The translations under genes were made by a program, and so were the position numbers. A stretch of 64,000 bases of DNA. Origin: Phorcus lineatus. Lineage: Eukaryota; Mollusca; Gastropoda; Trochida; Trochidae. The DNA lies in assembly GCA_921293015.1 (NCBI GenBank), contig OV121092.1, forward strand, positions 26,831,264 through 26,895,263, written 5' to 3'. Under the pieces are notes generated by a model. It saw only the letters and a program-made list of their open reading frames with translations. It did not search any database and had not been told where the DNA came from. Numbering within the stretch: the stretch's first letter is position 1; each line of letters starts with the position of its first letter. Shown one piece after another: positions 47,740 through 60,380 of the stretch.

Positions 47740-50700
47740 TTATCTGGAATTTTTAACTATTGACTTCAGAGCATGGAAACCTCCCTTTACACACGATATC
47801 ACGGATCGAGATTTAACCTCTGGTTTCTCGACAGAAAGTCGTTCTTTCTTTGATTCCAAACCGGCTACAAGCCAGTCAATCGCTTCTGGGAGGCCTTCGC
47901 CAGTTTTTGCGCTACATCCCATTATGTTGGCCACTGGAAAGAAGAGCATGCAACATTTAGAAGCCTTAAAGGCACTATTTCAGGATTTACAGGAAAATAT
48001 TTTGATCTTCCAAAAAGAAAATAAATGTTACCAGTCAAATCAATAAAATGAGTCGTTCAACGAAGGTATCAAGTTCAGGTAAGCAGTTCACTTTCCTAAA
48101 ATGATTAAATCTGCTCACACTAAAATGGCCACATGCAGATTTGGCTTGATAGTTAATAATTTCTTTTTTTTGACAAGGGATACTCAGGTTACTAAATGAA
48201 ATGATTGATCGAACATTAATCACAACCTTTCATGTGATCAGAAATCAAATACAGCCTATCATGTGATCAGAAATCAAATACAACCTATTATGTAAACCAG
48301 CATTTAATACAATAAAACCATGTGATCTACCATCTATTACAACCTACCATGTGACCTAACATTAACTACAAACTACCATGTGACCTAACATTAACTACAA
48401 CTGCCATGTGATCTGATATCAACTACAAAATAGCATGTGACCTACCATTTATAACAACTTACCATGTGACCTAACATTAATTACAGCCTACTATGTGACC
48501 TAACATTAATTACAGCCTATCATGTGACCTAACATAAATTACAACCTACCATGTGACGTAACATTAATTACAAACTACCATGTGACCGAACATTAATACA
48601 AACTACCATGTGATTTAACATTAATTAGAAACTACCATGTGACCCTTACCTTAATTACAACCTACCATGTGACCTAACAATAATTACAACCTACCATTTG
48701 ACCTACATGAAATATAACTGACCGTGTGACCCAGTAACCTCATAAAAGTCCAGTTCTTTGGCCACTTGTTCCACACTGCGAGCTCCTTCCACATCTTGCT
48801 TGTTCGCCAGGACTAGAAAGATGGCGTCTTTCAGCCATTTATCTTGGAGAAGATCTTTAAACAGGTCGGCTGATTGAAAAGTGTAATAGTCATCGATACA
48901 GTCGACAACTATCAGCATGGCATCGACACGTTGCTTGTACACATAACTGGCCCAGACTCTCTACAATAACAAGTTATCTTGAGTAAGTCATTTTCATTTG
49001 AATGCTTAAAAACTACCAAAACGAAATTTTGAATATAAAGCAAAATGAATTTCTATAACGACACCTCTGTTGTGAGAAAGAGGATAATACAGTCACTTCG
49101 TCCTAAGATAAATGACTTTAATCAAATTGGTAAATTAAACTGATGATAACCACTATGACGATTGGTGATGGAGATGATGATAATGAGGATGATGATGACG
49201 ACGATGATGATGACGATGGCATTAATACTTACACTGTAACCGCGCCCTCCAAGACCCCACGACATCAAGGTTATGTTGTTAATGACAGTCTTTTTATATT
49301 CGACAACTGTCAAATGAAAAAAAAACAGAAATAGAAAATATAATATCAAAATATTTTAGCGTCGTTTACTAAACACTTATTGCATATATAGAGCAACGCT
49401 TTGGGAACTGCAGTCATTGCTTATATTAAAGGTAAGAGCCATGACCAATTAGGTAATTTATAATGTAAGTAAACTATTTTGCTGTTTTTCTTTATTTTAA
49501 ACAAATCACAAAGAAATCGTTGATGAATATAATCAAACTGGCACAAAATATATATAGTTGATTGCATATGAGAAACAGGTGAGCTGAGGGTATTTTCGTG
49601 AGTCGTTATTTCAAAATTCAGATTTGTTTAATTAATATGAAACGATATTAGGAAATATTGCCTCGGTTACTTATACTAAATGCTAAGAAACTCATTGAGA
49701 ATTCACAATCATTACTTATATTACCAATTGGGTAATTTATATATCAAATTTAAAATCAATGCACTTTAACTTTACAAAGTGACTTCATCCTCATAAGCAG
49801 AGCTACTAAACGCAAGGGCGGTTTGATAGCGTTTTGATGAATCACATGCTCTAAGCATATACAATTTAACCAACATGTAATAATGCCTCGAATTCACCGA
49901 TAAAAGCATTTAAACCCCTAAAAAAATTATATGTATTTTTTTACTTACAACTACTTCCTTCTGCTTCAAATGCCTCGAGAATAGACTGTTTGCCAGATCC
50001 AGGGAACCCTGCAAGACAGATTACGAAACCAATTCCTAAAAAAACACTGTCGTGTACTCTGTAAGTAGGAACGTTCTAAGATGGCGACAAAAACAGTACG
50101 ACACAGATAGGTGTCTGATTCCATTGCTCGTTGCTCCTAATTGTCGAGGTCAAAATGGTTAAATTTAACTGTGAATAGTCAGGATATAAATAAGGAATAC
50201 ATTGGAGCATCTTTTGGTTGCACAACTCCAAGAAATGTGTTTGCCATTTAAAGTTGAAGTTTATCGCACTCATGTTTTTGAAGCGGGGATGACTACTCAA
50301 AAAGGTGTTTTTTTCTATCTTTAAGGAGCTTAATTGAGTGTTATAGACATCGTCACGCAAAATTGCTATCGGTCGTAAAATATTTCTGTTCAATTGAAAT
50401 GGATTTGACTTTGACACCTAGGTGGTCTAAACATTCAATTTCTAAGTTTAGGTTTGAAATGGGTGGTCAAGTTCAAAATTTTAATATCAGGAATTTTGTC
50501 TCTTCTACAGAATATTGATCTGAAATTGAGTTCCCTCCATACCCTATTATATCCTCATCCAAAAAGTTCCTCTCCCAACCTTTATTTCTGGGTCCCCTCC
50601 GCCGATTTAAATCCGGGTTCCCTCCGCTGCCTTGTTGATTTTTTAAATTTGGCAGTACCTAATCAATTACTTTTAATTGCACAGAAATCTTTATAACGAC

Positions 50701-51139
50701 CGGTCGCGATGGCAACTGTGTGTGACGATCGCGATATCTATAACATTCAAGCTGCTAAGGGTAGGAAATACACTTATAGAGTACTAAGAGTAGTCTAACC
50801 GAGTACACGACTGTAAATAGATATATTTATAAATGAATCTATGAATGAATGAATTAATGAATGAAAGAGGTATAAAGTCAAAGATTACTCATATAGCAAA
50901 CTAACAAAACATTGATTGTTTCGATCGAATGTAAAAGCTAGATTCTCGGTTAACTGATTACAATAAAGGGACGCAACTCTGTGGAACTGCTTGTTCAGTT
51001 TCGTACCTATTCAATGCTGTTACATCAGTGACTGTGATATATACAAAGTGAAGAATGGATACTTTAATTATTACTTACCGTGTATGTATATCTTGATCTC
51101 CTGTTTAGATAACGTCTGGCTGCTCGATAACTGCCCCAT
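47740..51139 (-). CDS. ARF-like GTPase-fold protein, array copy 4 (208 aa, pseudo-GTPase signature)
   Basis: Exons: 51139-51079, 50008-49949, 49306-49233, 48960-48723, 47933-47740. They are in phase, 208 codons. MGQLSSSQTLSKQEIKIYIH; P-loop GFPGSGKQS (Gln28); WGLGGR at 57-62 with Asp changed to Gly and Gln to Arg; VVDCIDDYYTF; NKQD at 118-121; CSAKTGEG; tail SVISCVKGGFHALKSIVKNSR. The exon-4 donor is G-GTCAGT, weaker than the GTAAGT used by copies 3, 5 and 6, and the adjoining minisatellite has many stronger GTAGGT donors. Intron 1 carries a 769-bp inverted-repeat element not seen in other copies. Confidence 0.9.
48215..48722. repeat. 29-bp minisatellite, intron 4 of copy 4
   Basis: About 0.5 kb of the same monomer as in copy 3 (accatgtgacctaacattaa then ttacaacct), with variants such as cagcctatcatgtgacc. 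It runs into the donor at 48722. Confidence 0.9.
49141..49220. repeat. GAT/GAC microsatellite, intron 3 of copy 4
   Basis: An impure gatgatgatgacgacgatg run. The poly-Asp open frame across it is an artefact. Confidence 0.8.
50046..50814. mobile_element. 769-bp element with 14-bp terminal inverted repeats, intron 1 of copy 4
   Basis: The left end actgtcgtgtactc pairs with the right end gagtacacgactgt at 13 of 14 bases. The interior differs from the intron of the other copies and encodes nothing recognisable. A non-autonomous DNA transposon that inserted after the duplication. Confidence 0.7.
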
Positions 51140-51242
51140 CTTTCCGAGTCTTGATCAGGGTTTCAGATGAGACAGGATGCTTTCTGCGTTACTTTACATT
51201 GCATATTCTAAAAATAGTAACACTCGCTCTGAAGACTCATTT

Positions 51243-51262
51243 CTAAATATAGCACAGGAAGC
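51243..51262 (-). promoter_or_regulatory. Conserved promoter motif, copy 4
   Basis: The complement of ctaaatatagcacaggaagc, about 105-125 bp upstream of the ATG at 51139. Confidence 0.55.
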
Positions 51263-51976
51263 TGCATATGTTATAATTGATGAAACAACGGGTATTTTTT
51301 AATGAATAACATAGTAGTACTGAGATATTTAAAAAAAATTCAAATCTTATTAAAACACAAAATAACAAATTAAGTTAAGCACTAGTTTTACAGACGTTGA
51401 AAAAATTATCTACACATTAACACATATAATATATTCAAATAAACTAAATATATTTACAAAAAATAGAAACTTAACTTATATAACATACAAAGTAATGAAG
51501 TAAAGGACTTGTGTTTATAGCTATGCAATCTAGTGATAGGGAAGTTGAATATCCATTAAATATTGTACTTGTACTTTATTACGACTACCATTTGTACCTG
51601 ACTACCAGCAAGATTCATAACATACAGAGGTTCAAGGCAGTTTATAGATAGGCTTTCATGTAAGCCTATACACACATTGAATCACTATACAGTCAAGCAG
51701 ACATACAATATCATATTTTAACCTAGTTTTTATATAACCATTCTTTCAGCGATTTATGTGACACACTTTTGCAAATAGTCGAAAATACACATAACGTAAA
51801 ATACAAACCTAAATGCTTATATATAAAGGTAAGTCTAGGGAAAAAACAGTCATAAAAGACTATATAAAATTAACCGATTTCTGCGCCGGGAGTGATTATT
51901 AACATACACACAGGTACGATATATTATATACAACAAGTTGATATTGCAAGATCCTCCTTTTAGCTTATTCACTTAC

Positions 51977-52045
51977 CGTGTATATAAATAAATATATAAT
52001 GTCTTTTCTCACCGTAAAATTCGGATAGCTAAATGACTGGCCCAT
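51977..52045 (-). pseudogene. Dead alternative first exon, copy 4
   Basis: Starts MGQSFSYPNF as in copy 1, but a 5-bp length change (69 instead of 64 bp) near the 3' end puts the donor in the wrong phase for exon 2. The ATG and the G-GTAAGT donor are intact. Confidence 0.75.
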
Positions 52046-53954
52046 CTTATTTGAGTTCTCCAATAAACAAAAAAAGATGAAGTTTTACATAAAAAACTCT
52101 TTTAGTTTTTGACAGATTGTTTTTATCTTGTTGCGTGAAAAATATTTCAAGAAGCTTGTTTGCTAACATTTAATCATCGTGGCCGGGTATCTTTAAATTG
52201 CGGGAAACGCTATATGATTAAAGCGGCCTTGAAATGTATTTCGTTGTCAGGCATTTCAATAGCAACGATTGTTATTTACATGTTATATTATAAATGTGAA
52301 CCCCCTGTTATATGGTTGGCTAAAACTCGGGGAGGTACTTATCACAAATTGTCACTTTAAAGGGTATTGAAAAATATTTTTCATCGGAGATTAACGGAAA
52401 TGTGACAAGACATACATTTAATAGGCAGCCTATGTAGGAAGACAATCGAAATTGACAAATTATTAAACTATTAAAATTTTCGGGGACATGTACATGTATC
52501 TGAAATAATATAAAGTTTATAAATATTTTAAAAGCAAACTTTACTGTGACGTGAACGTATTGACTGATTGCCATGGTAAGGTATACATTAACAACATATA
52601 ACATTCAAGTAACGTGTCAATGTTACTAACGAACTACACTCTACCATGTAAGTCTTTCAACAAATATTTTCGTATTCAGGTTATAAAGTTTATTCTAAAA
52701 CACTGTATTATTCAATTCAACGTTACATAGTTAAATCCGCAAGGACTACGATATCTGAGATTTTGCTTACAGCCAGAAAGGCGTAAACGGCATTAACAAT
52801 GTTGATACAATGTTTATGAAATCAATTAGAACACCAGATTTCTTTATTTAACATTATTTCATCTTTTGTTAACAGTTCAGAGTTCGGCCGTCTCAACATT
52901 TTCTTTGTTGATTGCGGGTCAATTGTAAATAATAATATCTAAATCATTGCATCGATAGCAAGCTAAAGCGAGTGTCTATACGTCCTGATAGGCCTTAAAC
53001 GCACTAGTGCACACCAATATTTCTTTAACACAACGAATGCACAGATACTGCATATCTCTCGATATTATTCAAGAACCTCACTCAAATAATCTACCTCGTA
53101 AGTTATTTAACGAACATTTACGTATTCAGGTAGTAAGGTTGATTTTTAAAGACCGGAAGTATTTAATGTTACGGTACAATAAATCCGCATGAACTACGAT
53201 ATCGGAAATATTAAGATTTTGCTTATAACCAAAAAAGCGGAAACGGCAGCCGCTTTGGTCAATCTAATAGCGATGCTAAAGCTGTGTTATTAAGTCGGTT
53301 TATTTACAACATTGCTTTCATAAAACATAATCCATTATTTGTTCTCAGTTCAGAGTTTAGGTAAATTAAACAGCTGCACATAATAAGTGTTCAGCCGCTT
53401 TCAAATGTCTTTAATTTATCCGTTTTGTGCACAACTAACCTTAGATTTGTTATATGTCCAAGCCGACAGCGGCTGTCTAAATTTTTTCATTGTTGATTGC
53501 AGGTCAATTGTGAAGAATTTTAAGTATTTCATTGCATCGATAGAAAGCTTAAGTGATTGTATAAGTCCTCTTAAACCTTAAAATAGCCAATTTAAACCGT
53601 AAAAGCGTGCACTAGTGCCTTTAAAATAACCAATTTTGAACCGAAAAAGCGTGGTATAGTGCGTTTAATTATTACATGAACATCTACAAACCACAACAGA
53701 ATACAGAGTTATTTGAACTTTGACCGATAAGGCATGAAAACATTAACGTGGAAGAAGAGCTGCTTTTTAAATGAAAATAATGTGATAACCGCAACTAATA
53801 TTCATGTACATAGGGAAAATAACATCTTGTCCGAAATGCATGTATATCTCATTGTTTTTTCAAAAACATTAAACATAATGAACAAAGCTATCAATAACTT
53901 TTCAATGGGCATGACTATACGAACAACATGCAAAAATAGAAAAAACGGGAGATG
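52046..53954. other. Spacer between copies 4 and 5, left part
   Basis: Non-coding. 52306-52590 closely matches 38293-38580 behind copy 2. The duplicated flank block is present twice (about 52740-52990 and 53190-53660). No gene. Confidence 0.6.
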
Positions 53955-55040
53955 ATATTTTAAAACAGTTTTTATTCGGAAACTGACGAGGAAAGTACAA
54001 AGGTTAAGTTAAACATATTTATGAAGATATATTTACATCAAATTGCTGTATAATCATTTCTGGTTTTGGTCATCATGCCTTCAGAAGGTTCCTACCACCC
54101 TCGTTGTGATCTGCATCTCTATTTGTGTATCACAATTAAAAAATATCTGGACATGAACATATGCATCAACTGCATACGTTAGATGCAACAATTTGCATAT
54201 GTTTGTACAAATGCAAAAAATACCTACAATAATGAAACTATCTACCGAAAGTTTGTTTACAAAAAAATGTCATGTTATTTGCGATGTCTTTGAGGCATCA
54301 TAGCACTACGAAAAGAAACGGATAATGTTGAACTTTCAGTACAGAAGTGAAGATCCTTTGTCATACACAACAGTAAACCATAGCAGTTTTGGCAGGTCAT
54401 TATAGTGACCAGTGGTAAAAATTCCGAAAGCAAGCATTTTTTGTGTGCTACTTAATCCATTGGAAGTGAACAACAGCTTTACAAACATTCATGTATCATG
54501 TATGTCCTTTGCAGTAAATCAATGTGATTGTGCTGACTTTTTTTCTCAGAGATGGGAACTGGATTATTTAATCAAAATTTCAGGAAATCGTATTTCGAAA
54601 AATCGATCCCCCTTCTGTCTATTTCATTATGCCAAAATTCGTATTATTGCACGAGAGACAAGACGTTTCAAAACTAAGTTAACTAACAAATGGACGATAG
54701 GTGATTCCACGTCAATTTTGCTGATGTTATTTTAATGGCGTCCAAACAATTTTATGAAATTTTCACTACGATACAGTAGAAGGTGAACAAAACTTTTGTA
54801 TACATCTGTAAATAATACATTAAAGAAAGGACAAAATTATTCGAGAGTCCCGCAACACGGGACATGTATGTATCTTCAAACAACAGTCCATTTTCGTCCT
54901 CGGGCACCTAAGGGTTAATGTTCCGATACTTCTCAATCTTCAGGGACATTCAGTCCTTGAAATACTATATATATATATTTGTGATTTATCCATAATGATT
55001 GAAATTTCGGCCAAATTTAGCTGTTTCATATTGATGAAAG
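53955..55040 (-). terminator. Conserved 3' flank with poly(A) signal, copy 5
   Basis: The complement of AATAAA at 53971-53976, then tctggttttggtcatcatgc and cttcagaaggttcctacca, and at 54880-54930 caacagtccattttcgtcct. It extends to about 1.2 kb downstream of the stop of copy 5. Confidence 0.5.
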
Positions 55041-55197
55041 AACATACATAATTAGAAACAGACAGTTTGCATCAATGAAGAGGGGTTTTAAAACCTGTTT
55101 GAGGCTTAGGTTGTATTCCAATTAGAGTTTGTATTTTAAATACATAAACACTTTGTGCTGAACGAAAGTCTCTTGAAGTTATCTGCATTTTAATTGA

Positions 55198-57949
55198 TTA
55201 TTTATAATTTTTAACTATTGACTTCAGAGCATGGAAACCTCCCTTTACACACGATATCACTGATCGAGATTTAACCTCTGGTTTTTCGACAGAAACTCGT
55301 TCTTTCTTTGATTCCAAACTGGTTACAAGCCAGTTTATCGCTTCTTGGAGGCCTTCGCCAGTTTTTGCGCTACATCCCATTATGTTGGCCACTGGAAAGA
55401 AGAGCATACAACATTAAGAAGCTTTAAAGGCACTATATCACGATTTACAGGACAATCACGTGATCTTCCGAAAAGGAAAACAAATGTTACCAACCAAATC
55501 AATAAAATGAGTCAAGTTCCGTTAAGCAGGTCACTTTCCTTAAAGGATTAAAGCTGCTCACGCAAAAATGGACGCATGCAGATTTGGCTTGATAGATAAT
55601 AATTTCTTTTAAAATGAGTCGTTCATCGTGTAAAATGAGTCGTTCAATTAAAGCTCCTCACATTAATTACAACCTACTATGTGACATACCATTCATTACA
55701 ACCTACCATGTGACATACCATTAATTGAAACCGACCATGTGACCTACCATTAATAACAAACTACCATGTGGTTCAACGTGAAATTACAACCTACCATGTG
55801 ACCTAATTAAATCAAAACTTACCATGTGACCCAGTTAGCTCATAAAAGTCCAGTTTTTTGGCCACTTGTTCCACACCGCGGGCTGCTTTCACATCCTGCG
55901 TGTTCGCTAGGATTAGAAAGATGACGTTTTTCAGTTGTTTCTCTTGGAGAAACTCTTTAAACAGATCGGCTATTAGAGAAGTGTAGTAGTCATCGATACA
56001 GTCGACAACTATCACGATGGCATCAACTCCTTGCTTGTAAATATACCTGGCCCAGACTCTCTACGATAAAAAAAACCATCTTGATATGAGCATACAATAA
56101 GTCATTTATATTTAACCTTTTGAATGCTTAAAAACTACCAAAAGAAATTTTGAATATAATTGCAAATTAAATTTCTGGAACGACACCTCTATTTTGATAA
56201 AGACGGGAATGTATTTACTTCTTCCAGAGATCAGTAAATTTCCCAAAAATGAAGACGATTTATCAAGAAGCCTACTTTTCACTGTTCCCTATTTAGGTCT
56301 TTTAAAGTTTTAATTTTGATTGAATTTGAATCATTTCAGTACATGTACCATTTATCGAAAATATTGAAAGAGGACCAAATAGTCGATAACTGAGTTATAT
56401 TCACTGCTGTTCGACATCAGTAAACGTTATAGTCCAAATGTTATGTGCATTGATACAACGATGATGACAACGACGATAACGATTAGTGATGCTTATAATA
56501 ATCATATTGAAGATCCACATCAATATAATGATAATGATAACAATGTCATGGATGATAACGATGACGATGACGATGAAGAGTATGTTTGTATGGGTCAGAT
56601 ATGTCAGACTTTTAAAATGGTGTCAATTCGTGGACAAGTAGTGGCTGTTCAGAATTAACATCTTAATGCTTATCAGTTAGCATAGTAACAATAAACTGGA
56701 AAATATAGATATAAGTTGGTAACGATAAGTAGGTAATTTAACTAAATTTCATGTAAATGGGGCGCAGAAATTCGAATCCCTAACATTTTTATGGCCATTT
56801 TTTATTTAAAATCGAAAATAAGAAAATGTCATATTTTGGTGTTTAAGAGACAAATATGCAACTTTAGATAAGCGATTTGAACTATACACAGGCCATATGT
56901 TATTTTGGCTCTATTTAAGCCACATACAAAAATTAATCTTACTCTGTGCCATTTTAATAAGACTTACACTGTAATCGCGCCCTCCAAGACCCCATGATAT
57001 CAAGGATGTTTTGTTCATGGCAGTCTTTTTATATCCGGCAACTGCAAAATAAAAAAAACCAAAAAATTGTAAACATAATTTTTTTTATTTCATTTAAACT
57101 AAGCACAAAGAAACCATTGTTGAATAAAATCAAAGTGGCACAAAATTGAACAGGTAAGCTGGGAATATTTTCTTGAGTCGCTAGTTCACATCATATAGCG
57201 TTCTTTGCATAATATCAAAATCAATGCACTTTAACTTTATATAATGACATCATCCTCAAAACCAGAACTAATAAAAGCCAGGGCATTTCTACATTTTATT
57301 CTCTTTAGTCATTTATCTCCTCTTGGAGAATATGATTTAACCCATATGTAACTCAAATACATTTATAGAATAAACCCTTAACACTTTATTTACTAACCAA
57401 TACTTCCTTCTGCTTCAAATGCCTCGAGAATAGACTGTTTACCAGATCCAATGCATCCTGAAAGTCAGATTACGAAATCAAAGCCTTTTTGTAGTATTTG
57501 AGGTCTTCTGTCTAATTAAATAAATAAATAAATAAATGAATAAATAAATAAAGAGAGAGAGAGAGACAGAGAGACAGAGAGACAGAGCGACAGAGACAGA
57601 GAGATAGAGAGAGAGAGAGAGAGACAGAGAGAGAGAAAGAATGGATGAATGAATTAGTTAATTAATTAATTGAGTAATTAGTCAGGTATGAAATCAAAGA
57701 TAGCTCACATATCAAGCTAAAGAAGCATTGATTGTATCAAACGACTGTAAAAGCAAGATTGCTCGTTAAACTGATTAAAATAAGGGGACGCCACTCTGTT
57801 CGAACTGCTTGTTCAGTTCCGTATCTATTCATCATAGACTGTGATATATATACAAAGTGAAGAATGGATACTTAGTATTACTTACCGTGCATAAATATCT
57901 TGATGTCCTGTTTAGACGATAATGCCTGGCTGCTCGATAACTGCCCCAT
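55198..57949 (-). CDS. ARF-like GTPase-fold protein, array copy 5 (209 aa, NTQD variant)
   Basis: Exons: 57949-57886, 57457-57398, 57041-56968, 56060-55823, 55391-55198. They are in phase, 209 codons. MGQLSSSQALSSKQD; P-loop GCIGSGKQS (Gln29); WGLGGRDYS (Gly59, Arg63); VVDCIDDYY; the base-recognition motif is NTQD (119-122), so the Lys that stacks on guanine in NKxD is Thr; CSAKTGEG; tail SVISCVKGGFHALKSIVKNYK. The exon-2 donor is GTTAGT. A TATA-type sequence lies 57-63 bp upstream of the ATG. This is the only copy with damage to G4, so it is the most likely to bind no guanine nucleotide or to be relaxing toward a pseudogene, yet the frame and splice sites are intact. Confidence 0.9.
55660..55822. 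repeat. Short 29-bp minisatellite, intron 4 of copy 5
   Basis: About five monomers (caacctaccatgtgacatac type) next to the exon-4 donor. Confidence 0.85.
56580..56955. repeat. Interspersed element in intron 3 of copy 5
   Basis: Same element and same position as 43385-43716 in copy 3 (catcttaatgcttatcagtt; ends cttactctgtgccattttaa). Confidence 0.65.
57517..57645. repeat. AAAT then GAGACA-type microsatellite, intron 1 of copy 5
   Basis: taaa units, then long gaga and gacaga runs, then gaat units, at the position matching the microsatellite of copy 3. Confidence 0.9.
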
Positions 57950-58005
57950 CTTTCCGAGTCTTGATCAGGGTTACAGAAAAGAAAGAATCGAGGCTTTCTG
58001 CGCTA

Positions 58006-58076
58006 CTTTATACACCAAATTCTAAAAATAGTAACACTCGCTGTGAAGACTTATTTCTAAATATAGCACAGGAAGC
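58006..58076 (-). promoter_or_regulatory. Promoter of copy 5: TATA box and conserved 20-mer
   Basis: TATAAAG (complement at 58006-58012) lies 57-63 bp upstream of the ATG. The complement of ctaaatatagcacaggaagc lies at 58057-58076. Confidence 0.6.
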
Positions 58077-58672
58077 TGCATTGATTATGATTGCTAAAAC
58101 AACGTCTTATCTGTTGAAGTACTGAGATCTTTTTTCAAATTTCAAATTCTATTAAAAAAACAAAATAACACATTATTAACATAGAAGTCACTAGTTTCAC
58201 AGACGTTGACAAATTATCCACACATTAACACACATATTATAATGTATTCATATAAACTAAATATATTTACAAAATATTTTGAAAATAGGAAATTAACGAA
58301 TATAACGTTCAAAGAATTGAAGTAAAATATTTTTTGATATTCAACTTTTTCCATAGCTATGCACATGTAGCCTACACGCACATTGAATCACAAGACAGTC
58401 AAGCAGAAAGGTAGACATTATCATATTTTTACCTGGTTTTTATACAACCATGCATTCTCTCAGCGATTTATGTGAGACACTTTTTCAAATAGTCGAATAA
58501 TATACACATAATTGTAAAATCCAAACCTACGTTCTTATAAAGGTTGGGGGGAGGGGGGGGTGGGGTAGTCGCAAAAGACATATATAAACTATACCGATTT
58601 CTGCGCCGGTAGTGACGTTCACACAGGTATGATATTATATACAACAATTTAATTTTAGCTTAATTCACTTAC

Positions 58673-58734
58673 CGTGTATATTACTCCTAATCATGATGTA
58701 CTTTAAAATTCGGATAGCTAAATGACAGACCCAT
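58673..58734 (-). pseudogene. Dead alternative first exon, copy 5
   Basis: Starts MGLSFSYPNF; Gln3 is Leu, the frame meets a stop after about 15 codons and the length is 62 bp instead of 64. Confidence 0.75.
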
Positions 58735-59104
58735 CTTATTTGAGTTCTTTAATAAACAGGTCCGTTCAAATTAACGATGTAGTTTTACGTAAAAAATATC
58801 AGATACGTTATGACAGATTGTGATCTAATTAAAGATTAAACATAAACTAGACATTCCTTTCTGAGCAAGAATAAATCACGATACGTACGGACAGACGCCG
58901 CTGAATTCATAGTCATAGACAATAACCAAATTTGAACCTAATAATATATATTCATGTCCGAAATACATGTACGAGAATATGCCGTTGATTTTTCAAAAAC
59001 ACTAAACATAATCAACTAAGCTCTCAATAACTTTTCAATGGGCAGGACTATACGGACAACGTAACATGCAAAAATGGAGAAAAAAAACGAGAGATGATAT
59101 TTAA
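58735..59104. other. Spacer between copies 5 and 6
   Basis: Much shorter than the other spacers. The upstream block conserved in copies 1-4 is missing. Nothing else was seen. Confidence 0.5.
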
Positions 59105-60200
59105 AAACAGTTTTTATTCGAAAACTGACGAAGGAAAGTACAAAAGTTAAACATATTTGTGAAGACATATTTACACCAAATTGCTTTATCATCCTTTCTG
59201 GCTTTGGTCATCATGCCTTCAGAAGGTTCATACCACCCTCGTTGTGATCTGCATCTCTATTTGTGTATCACAATTCAAAAATATCTAGACATAAACATGT
59301 GCATGATCTGCATACGTTATATGCAACAATTTTCATATTTTTGTACAAATGCAAAAAATGCTTACATTAATGCAACTATCTACCGAAATACCTCCGTATC
59401 CTAGTGCAAATTTCATGTTTTGCGTAAAAGAACAGGATAATGTTGAATTTTCAAACAGAAGTGTAAATCCCTTATACTTTAACGGAATCGTAGATCATAC
59501 ACAACAGTTACCATAGCAGTTTTTGCAGATCATTTAAGTGACCAGTGGTCAAAATTCCGAAAAAAACGCATTATTATTTTTCGCTAAGAAAACCATTCGA
59601 AGTGATTATAGCAGCTTTGTATGCTCCTTAGCACAAAGCCAATGTCATTGTACTGATGTTCCCCCTCAGTGACTGGAACCTGATAATTCTAATCGAAATT
59701 TCAGGAAACAAGGATTTCGAAAATTTGACCCCTTCTGTCTATTTCGAATAAGTGCACAAGATCTTTTCAAAATAAGTTAAAGAATTGCTACTTTACATAT
59801 GAACAATAGGTGATTCTATGTCAATTTTACTCATGTTATTTCATCGGTGTCCAAACAAAACCCAAATTATAACAAAGTTGCACTACGATAAAGGTGTATG
59901 TGAACAAACCTTTAGTATGCAGATGCAAAGAATACATGAAAGGATAGAAAGAACAAAATTATTCGAGAGTCCAGCAAAACGTAATATATACATGTACATG
60001 TCTTCAAACAACAATCATTTCCGTCCTCAGGCACCTAAGGGTTAATGTTCCGATACTTCTCACATCTTCACTGATCGTCTTCGCTGATAGAGTTTAAGGC
60101 GTAAGGGGCATTCAGCCTTTGGTTACCGAAGTTGATTAGTTTTAAGTAGTACTACATGTATATATGATTTGTCCATAATTATTGGCACTACGGCCAGATT
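59105..60200 (-). terminator. Conserved 3' flank with poly(A) signal, copy 6
   Basis: The complement of AATAAA at 59113-59118, then ggctttggtcatcatgcctt and cagaaggttcataccaccct, and at about 60000-60055 cgtcctcaggcacctaaggg. About 180-1270 bp downstream of the stop of copy 6. Confidence 0.5.
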
Positions 60201-60380
60201 TAGCTGTTTCATATTGATGAAAGAACAAACATCATTAGAAACGGACAGTTTTCATCAATGAAGAGGGTTTTTAAAACCTATTTGAGGCTTAGGTTGTATT
60301 CCAATGAGAGTTTGTATTTTAAATACATAAACACTTTGCGCTGAACGAAAGTCTCTTGAAGTTATCTCCATTTTAATTGA

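Noticed and set aside
47693-48046. Plus-strand open frame over the last exon of copy 4 (and similar ones at 40606, 55345)
   Set aside because: Antisense shadow of the conserved last exon.
49143-49334. Poly-aspartate open frame (also 56443-56658 and 62766-62963)
   Set aside because: GAT/GAC microsatellite beside exon 3 of the ARF-like copies, with the rest being antisense of that exon.
50076-50417. 113-codon minus-strand open frame
   Set aside because: Lies inside the inverted-repeat element at 50046-50814 and has no transposase motif.
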